DNA from: Numida meleagris
Taxonomy: Eukaryota; Chordata; Aves; Galliformes; Numididae
Assembly (NCBI RefSeq): GCF_002078875.1
Contig: NC_034414.1
Span: forward strand, 27,128,637-27,192,636
Reading direction: 5' to 3'
DNA length: 64,000 bases
The notes under the pieces were generated by a model, which did no database searches, was not told the origin of the DNA, and saw only the letters and a list, made by a program, of their open reading frames with translations. How positions within the stretch are numbered: position 1 is the stretch's first letter; every line of letters begins with the position of its first letter. The translations under genes and the position numbers were made by a program. Below are positions 58,696 through 64,000 of this stretch, piece after piece.

Positions 58696-61600
58696 TCTTA
58701 TCCATTCTCAGTATTGTGGTGATGAAATCATCAAGGTTTGTTTCCTGTGCGAATCCCTTTCAGCAAAGTGTCAGTGATGCACACAACAGCTGGGGTCTAA
58801 GACTTAATGCAGAATGAAGATGAAAAAATGTCCTGCAACATGGGAAGATCCCAATTTGATTTCTGAAGAATTTCTGAAGAACTAAGTACATTCCTGTTGT
58901 CCTTCCTAGTCTAATAGTTAAGTTTGGGTATGGGATACAATCTCTTTCCATTTTAGTTTACATGTAATTTAAGAAATACACAAAGTGGTAAAAAAAATAT
59001 TCCTGGCTGGTGTGTCACCAGTGTGAGAGCGATTGAATACCCTGGGGGTCCTAGCACAGAAATGTCTGTCTCACACGAATGTTCAGAAAGAATGGGCTTC
59101 CCTGGGTGGCAGGGAGTGATTTTAGCAGGGGAGCCAAAGGCTGTGGAAGGAGGCCTGATTTACATTTTAATTCTTAGAGCTGGTGGTGCCAGCTCAGGAT
59201 TGATGGAAATCTTGCCCTCATGATGCTATGCTCCATGGAGAGACAATTCAGAGAAGCACTAAGTGTACAATGCATTGTTTGTTTGAGAAGTAGCAGGGTA
59301 TCTATTTCCAGTCTTCTAATACCTTGACCTTGGAGTTTGTTCGTAATTAAATAGTCTTGTCTAACCAGCTAGCCATTGAAGGAAAAGAGCTGTTGTTATA
59401 AAGAGAGCAGGCGAGGGAAGAGCAGGCAGACCGGGTAACTTCTAGGCAATATTGAGAGAGCACAATGATTCCCTGCAGTCACAGCACCTCTTTCTTCTGC
59501 ACGGTCTGTGAGATAAAATGATTTGAGCTGAGAGACATTTTAGAGCAACTGAGTTAGTTGGCTGCGAAGCAGGAGCTGTTCTATTAATGTCCATTCCTGC
59601 TGTTTAGTTTTTGAGGTTTTTATCTGTTAGTGTACTCACAGCCTTCTTTTAAATATTGGAAATGCTCTAGTTTATTTCTGTCTCACCTAAGTGGGATCTG
59701 CTTTCCCTTACGGAAAGAACAAGGTGGGCACTGGAACCTGCTCTGCCTCCTGTCTGTACATACCCCTACCCAAACGTGACACACGTGTACGCTGAATGAC
59801 TGCATCATAGTGACTTTTGTAACGCGTCGACTGTGGTGTCAAGATAAAGTGGCTGGAGAAAACTAGGAATACTTCACTTGATATGAATAGAAAATCAGTC
59901 AGTGAAAAGGCAGTACAGCTGAGGAAGTTTTCTTACTCTGAGCCACCATTATGTCTTCTACGATATGCCATCTCTGTGTCCCCTGAATAGATCTTTGTCC
60001 TTCTTGCGGCAGCAAAGAAATTGACTTTGGTGTCTTTGCTCCAAGCTGGAGTCACCGGCATTCAGTCTTTTTGTAATGTGCTGATGAACTGAGATGCCAG
60101 CCTTGACAAGGGCTTGGCAACTTCCGTAGCTTCCCAGCAGAATAATCTAATACCAGTCAGCGAATAGATGGGAGGGGTTCTGTGATACTGCTGACTGAAG
60201 CATGCCATTGAAGTATTGGTCTTCGGGGCAATAGTGACAAGGAGATTTTATATCAGTGCTTGTGAGAAAAATCTGGCAGTCTCAGATGAAGCTGGTTGTC
60301 CTGTTTGTCACACAGTAAGCACAGATGCAAGCCAGAACGACTGAGTGAGAAAATAAGGCTTTCTGTGTGACAAATACTCCAGATATCACTCTTCCTTCAG
60401 AGAAAAAAAGCCTTCTGTGACTGATGCTGGGGTGGTGAGTAGGTGGGCTCATAGAGCTAGGGAGACACATCACCATAGCACGTTTGTCACAATGTCCTCA
60501 ATCATGTAAATGTACAGGAATAGGATAAAAATGCTTGTCATTTCTTTCAAATCGCTTTCCAGCTAAGTACACTACCTCCAGGTCACCTGTTGCTACCCCA
60601 TTGAGGCCTAATTGGGGTTTACGCTATGCTACTTGGTATTCATTTTTGGCGGCCGCAGGCTAAGGTTACAGGTTTAGGAACCAGTACATAATCATAAGGA
60701 CAGCTTCTTCTGTTTTTTCTCTTTCCCTCCTTCGTAAAGTGTGAACCTTTCTTTTGAAATCTGAAGTGACTGTATTGTTACAATGTGTGTAAGTAGAGAT
60801 TTGTTTTGATATGGCTTGTGTGGAGGACCTTTGCTCCTTTTATCTCACACTCCGTTTTCTTAAGTGCTTGATAGCTTTGCAAGCCTTTTGTGGGGGAGGA
60901 GAGGTGGTGGGGTGGGCTCTTACTCTTCAGACTTGATGCTTTTTGAGGGAGATTTGCACAGCTTTGCACAGAACAACTGAGAATCCAGCGTGTTCTCAAT
61001 TATTCTTAAGCTGTCCTGATCTGATTTCTTCCAGCAGAAACAGATCAGTTTTGAAACCCTCAGAAAAATATGTTGCTCAGCACTGTAAGCCAGCACTGAT
61101 GGAGGAGGTCCATCAGTTTGTCATGCACAGAGACGTGCGTGGTGTCTCTCCCCGGCCTGAAGGTGTCTATCTGAGCACAGAGTGAGTCCCACCCTTCACT
61201 CATACAGCTGATGATGCTCTGTGGCTAATGATGTTGCACCTGCCAAGGATCAGCCCTTCTATGTTTTGGTGGTTAGGAAACCCAAGAGGGAAATCCTACG
61301 GGGGTTGGAGAGGAGAGGGCAACATGCGTGGGAACCTGTCAGCTTTGCAGGATTTCTTTGGTATTCATACACATTTGCAAGAATGTATTCCAAGCATCTT
61401 GTACTGTTATTAGTAACTTGTACTGTAGTTTGTTAGCCGTGTTGACTACCTACATAACTAATATTCTGTTGGAATTTAGAAAAAGTGTAAACGATTGCAG
61501 AAAACAGGAGTTTAGAACTTGTATGTACTTTTTTTTTATATTAAAGCACTTCAATTAAAAGTTCAAGGAAAAATGTTCCTGTATCCTTTGTTGCACGTTC

Positions 61601-63184
61601 AAATAGATGTGTGAAAGAGAAGGGAAGAGCGCTCTGTCGGATGTCTTCCCTTCTTGCTTTGGTGCAGATGAGATGGTCAAACTCTGCAGAGGGGCTCTGT
61701 ATGTTGAAGCTTATTCAGCAAAGCAGATGTCTGTCTCCTAGTCTGGTATCTGTTATGGACTAATGCAGTGCCTGAGGGTGAGGGCCAGGCTGGGCAATCC
61801 CCAAGTGTCTGAGGGAATGCCGAGCCATTGCTAAGCGGTAATTCACCAAGTGGGGAGCTACAAAAGGGCTGGCGACTGTGGAGAGTTAATGAATGAGTCC
61901 ACTGTGAAGTATGTTGATGTAAAAGGAGGAAAAGTGTTTGCTTTCCAGAGTTGCTTCAGGAGTACCGAGGAGCTGTGGGTCAGGGCACTGGAAGAGCGGT
62001 GTCAGAGAACGGCTGCGCACAACTCACAGCATCCCAGAAATTGTTTGTCATTCCCCCTGCATGAAATGTGTGTATCCAAATAGTCATCTGGATCACATCG
62101 CTGTGGGAGCAGAGTGCACAAACAGAACTCTACAGCGGCTTGTGATGTGGTGATCTCAGCCCAGTTCTTAGGAGCCAGATGCCCATAATACGAAAACAAC
62201 CATGAAAACTGTCTCTTTTGCTGGCACTGTTTAATCAAAGGAACAATGGGGGAGAGTGGCAGTCTTATTCCTACAAAGAGCCCTTCAATGTCAAATTTGC
62301 CATACAGTAGAGTAGCATTCACCTCTGTGGCACAGACCACAGCCACTCCAGAGAGGAACAAAAGCTCTCAGACAGCACGCAATTAATCCGGCATCTATTA
62401 AACCAAGCACGGGTAATTTTGAAGGAACGTAACAGATTTCTGCTTTACATTATTCTAAGCGCTATTTTTTTAACTCTACGCAGTACACACAGCTCAAAGT
62501 AAGAAACAGGAGCCTGTGCTCCTGGCAGCTGTTTTCTTCTGAGTCGCTGCTTTACCTCGCCGGCATCTCATAATCCTGAGACAAAAACCAAGCAAAGCGC
62601 AGCAAAGGAGGAACGTTAAAATGCTGATGACTTTCCTGCTGCCCACAGCCATGAGCAGGTGCCCAGTGCAGAGCAAACAATTAGTTCCATGACCAAGGGC
62701 ACTAATGAAAGCTGGTTTCCTATGGATTTATGACAACACGTTGCCTTGGTGCCAGAGACTTGAGGAGTTAGACTTTGCTAATATCTTGAATCCAGATGAG
62801 GATTTTATCAGCAATTGGCTCTGGAATGGCTTAATGAACTCTGAAGCAGTGATATGTATAGAAAAAGAGATGTATTGCACATGCGAGACTGATTTTAGTG
62901 GAATTTCAAAGATAGTATAGAAAAACTGATCAAAGCAAATGCGTCTTGTCTGCTAAGTCCTAAAAATGGGACTAGTGCTGTTTGTATTTCTGTGCTGTCT
63001 GCCTACACTTAAAACTTTTTCCAGTGCAGCTATTTTGAATAGCAGTGTAATTAGTTGCCACTATAATGATATTTCCAATAAAAGACATGGAGTAGTTGCA
63101 GCGGTGAAGTATAAAGGTGTAAATAAACAATATGTTTTCACAAAGGAGGAAAATGTCCCAGACAGATTTTCTTTTAAAGCTATT
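58696..63184. other. 3' UTR or intergenic sequence, no gene recognised
   Basis: Mostly unique sequence. A T-run followed by two ATTAAA hexamers lies at 61530-61559. The 62.15-62.65 kb stretch carries adjoining TCF/LEF-like and SOX-like motifs and several AATTAAT cores. No coding exon of a known gene is recognised on either strand. Confidence 0.5.
61540..61559 (+). terminator. Candidate distal poly(A) signals (two ATTAAA)
   Basis: ATTAAA occurs at 61540-61545 and 61554-61559, preceded by a U-rich run and an A+T-rich 3' UTR-like stretch and followed by cctgtatcctttgttgc. If it is used by DPF3b, the 3' UTR would be about 12.3 kb. It could equally belong to an unrelated noncoding transcript. Confidence 0.25.
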
Positions 63185-63600
63185 TACAAGTGATTTGGAA
63201 AAAGAGGACAAAGTGTGAGGTGAGAAGTTTACTGAGAATGAAAACCTGTTCTGGGCAGTCAAAACAGGAGTTGGTTGTGAAGGGCTGCAGAAGTTTTTCA
63301 TGCTAATGAATGACTGGGTTGTAAAATGGCAGATGAAATATGCTGTTGATAAATGCACAGTAATGCTTCTGGGGAAGAAAACCCACCCTAATTATACATG
63401 CATAGTAAGGGGCTCTAGATCAGCCATCACTGCTCAGGAAAACGATCTCAGCAGCATCGCTAATTCTGAGAAAATGACAGGTCAAGTCTGAGCAGGTGTC
63501 AAAAAAAGCAAGTAAAATATTAGGAATTACTGGGAGGGGAGAAAGGAGAAAACAGAAAATGTAGTTATCCCTGCATAAATTTAGGGTGTGGTTCTGGTCT
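63185..63600 (+). repeat. Ancient CR1-type LINE, reverse-transcriptase region fragment
   Basis: This is an old CR1 copy with the order expected of the family. It runs through tatttacaagtgatttggaa and aaagaggacaaagtgtgagg, then aaatggcagatgaaatatgc, gttgataaatgcacagtaat and ctaattatacatgcatagta, and ends with aaaaaagcaagtaaaatatt and aggaattactgggagggg. The matching peptide WQMKYAVDKCTVMLLGKK lies in the 63300-63491 frame. Stops and indels break the frame. It resembles the amniote CR1 group common in turtles more than the young avian CR1 copies at 5.5 and 16.3 kb. Confidence 0.8.
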
Positions 63601-64000
63601 AGGAAGTGCTTGCAGCACTGGTTCCTCCTCCGTGGCCCTACCCTCCCATCCACACAGCCCAGCACATTCATATCCAAAAAGCCTGTAGGAGAGCTAAGAG
63701 AGGCACAGGGAACAAGCAGGAGGCCTTGGAGCTATGGGACAGCTTCCATATGAGGAGAGAATATGCAGCAGAACTCCTGGCAGGCCGTGAGATGGCAAAG
63801 CAGCTGAGCCAGGTCTGCGAGTTAGCCAGGAGCCAGCCACCACAACCAGCTGCACTGCCAGGCCCAGGCACACCACGCTGAGTGCACGCAACCCAGTGGT
63901 GAGGTACGTGCTCTATACTCACCTTCCTTCTCATGTTTTTTTGCCTCCAAGATCCATTTAGAGGTTATGCTTAGGGAAAGTGAATCCCAGCGATGTGCGG
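63601..64000 (+). other. Unassigned sequence with a 91-codon open frame
   Basis: The frame 63606-63881 reads through a charged, helix-like stretch (KQEALELWDSFHMRREYAAE, then LLAGREMAKQLSQVCELARS) and a Pro-rich end (PPQPAALPGPGTP). I cannot place it in a family. It might be a fragment of a transposon-encoded or domesticated protein or an exon of an unknown gene. Chance is also possible because the window ends shortly after. Confidence 0.25.

Noticed and set aside
50000..64000. Minus-strand exons of RGS6, expected tail-to-tail neighbour in mammals
   Set aside because: I looked for the reverse complement of the RGS-domain end and found nothing convincing. The gene probably lies beyond the window.
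1..64000. CRISPR arrays, operons, tRNA or rRNA genes, riboswitches
   Set aside because: No regularly spaced repeats, ribosome-binding sites or RNA-gene cores were seen, and the exon/intron structure and CR1 repeats mark this as bird nuclear DNA.

Overview
This window is vertebrate nuclear DNA from a bird, most likely a galliform such as chicken. The evidence is long AT-rich introns, several CR1 LINE 3' ends with the avian ATTCTATGA-type tail, older amniote repeats, and exons of one recognisable gene, DPF3 (BAF45C, also called CERD4 or D4 zinc finger 3). There is nothing bacterial or organellar here, and most short ORFs are chance openings in introns.

The + strand carries the 3' half of DPF3. 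Five constitutive coding exons lie at 8792-8929 (C2H2 zinc finger and linker), 21044-21172 (first half of PHD1), 46682-46794 (rest of PHD1 and the first zinc ligands of PHD2), 48106-48187 (middle of PHD2) and 49231-49301 (last PHD2 ligands and stop). All have GT/AG borders and their phases join without a break. A sixth coding exon at 24066-24262 is the alternative terminal exon of the DPF3a form: it cuts PHD1 in half and adds a Ser/Asp/Glu-rich tail ending KKGGC. The 5' exons, including the one with the first zinc-finger cysteine, lie upstream of the window. DPF3 is a BAF (SWI/SNF) chromatin-remodelling subunit. The b form reads acetylated histone H3 through its tandem PHD fingers, and the a form lacks that reader.

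Layout: 1-8791 is the tail of an upstream intron with a MIR-like SINE and two CR1 fragments. 8930-21043 is a 12.1 kb intron with an 850-bp CR1. 21173-46681 is a 25.5 kb intron that houses the DPF3a end, its probable 3' UTR (to about 25.67 kb) and a second, unproven terminal-exon candidate at 30954. 46795-49230 holds two short introns, one with a 43-nt uninterrupted pyrimidine tract. From 49302 to the end there is 3' UTR and/or intergenic DNA with old CR1 pieces, a diverged 44-bp duplicated block and possible regulatory motifs.

The most interesting signals concern alternative 3' ends. Skipping the 82-bp PHD2 exon would shift the last exon into a 201-codon open frame, the longest ORF of the window. 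The candidate exon at 30954 would give a third way to truncate PHD1. No wholly new multi-gene system is visible. Claims about enhancers and unproven exons are inferences from sequence appearance alone.
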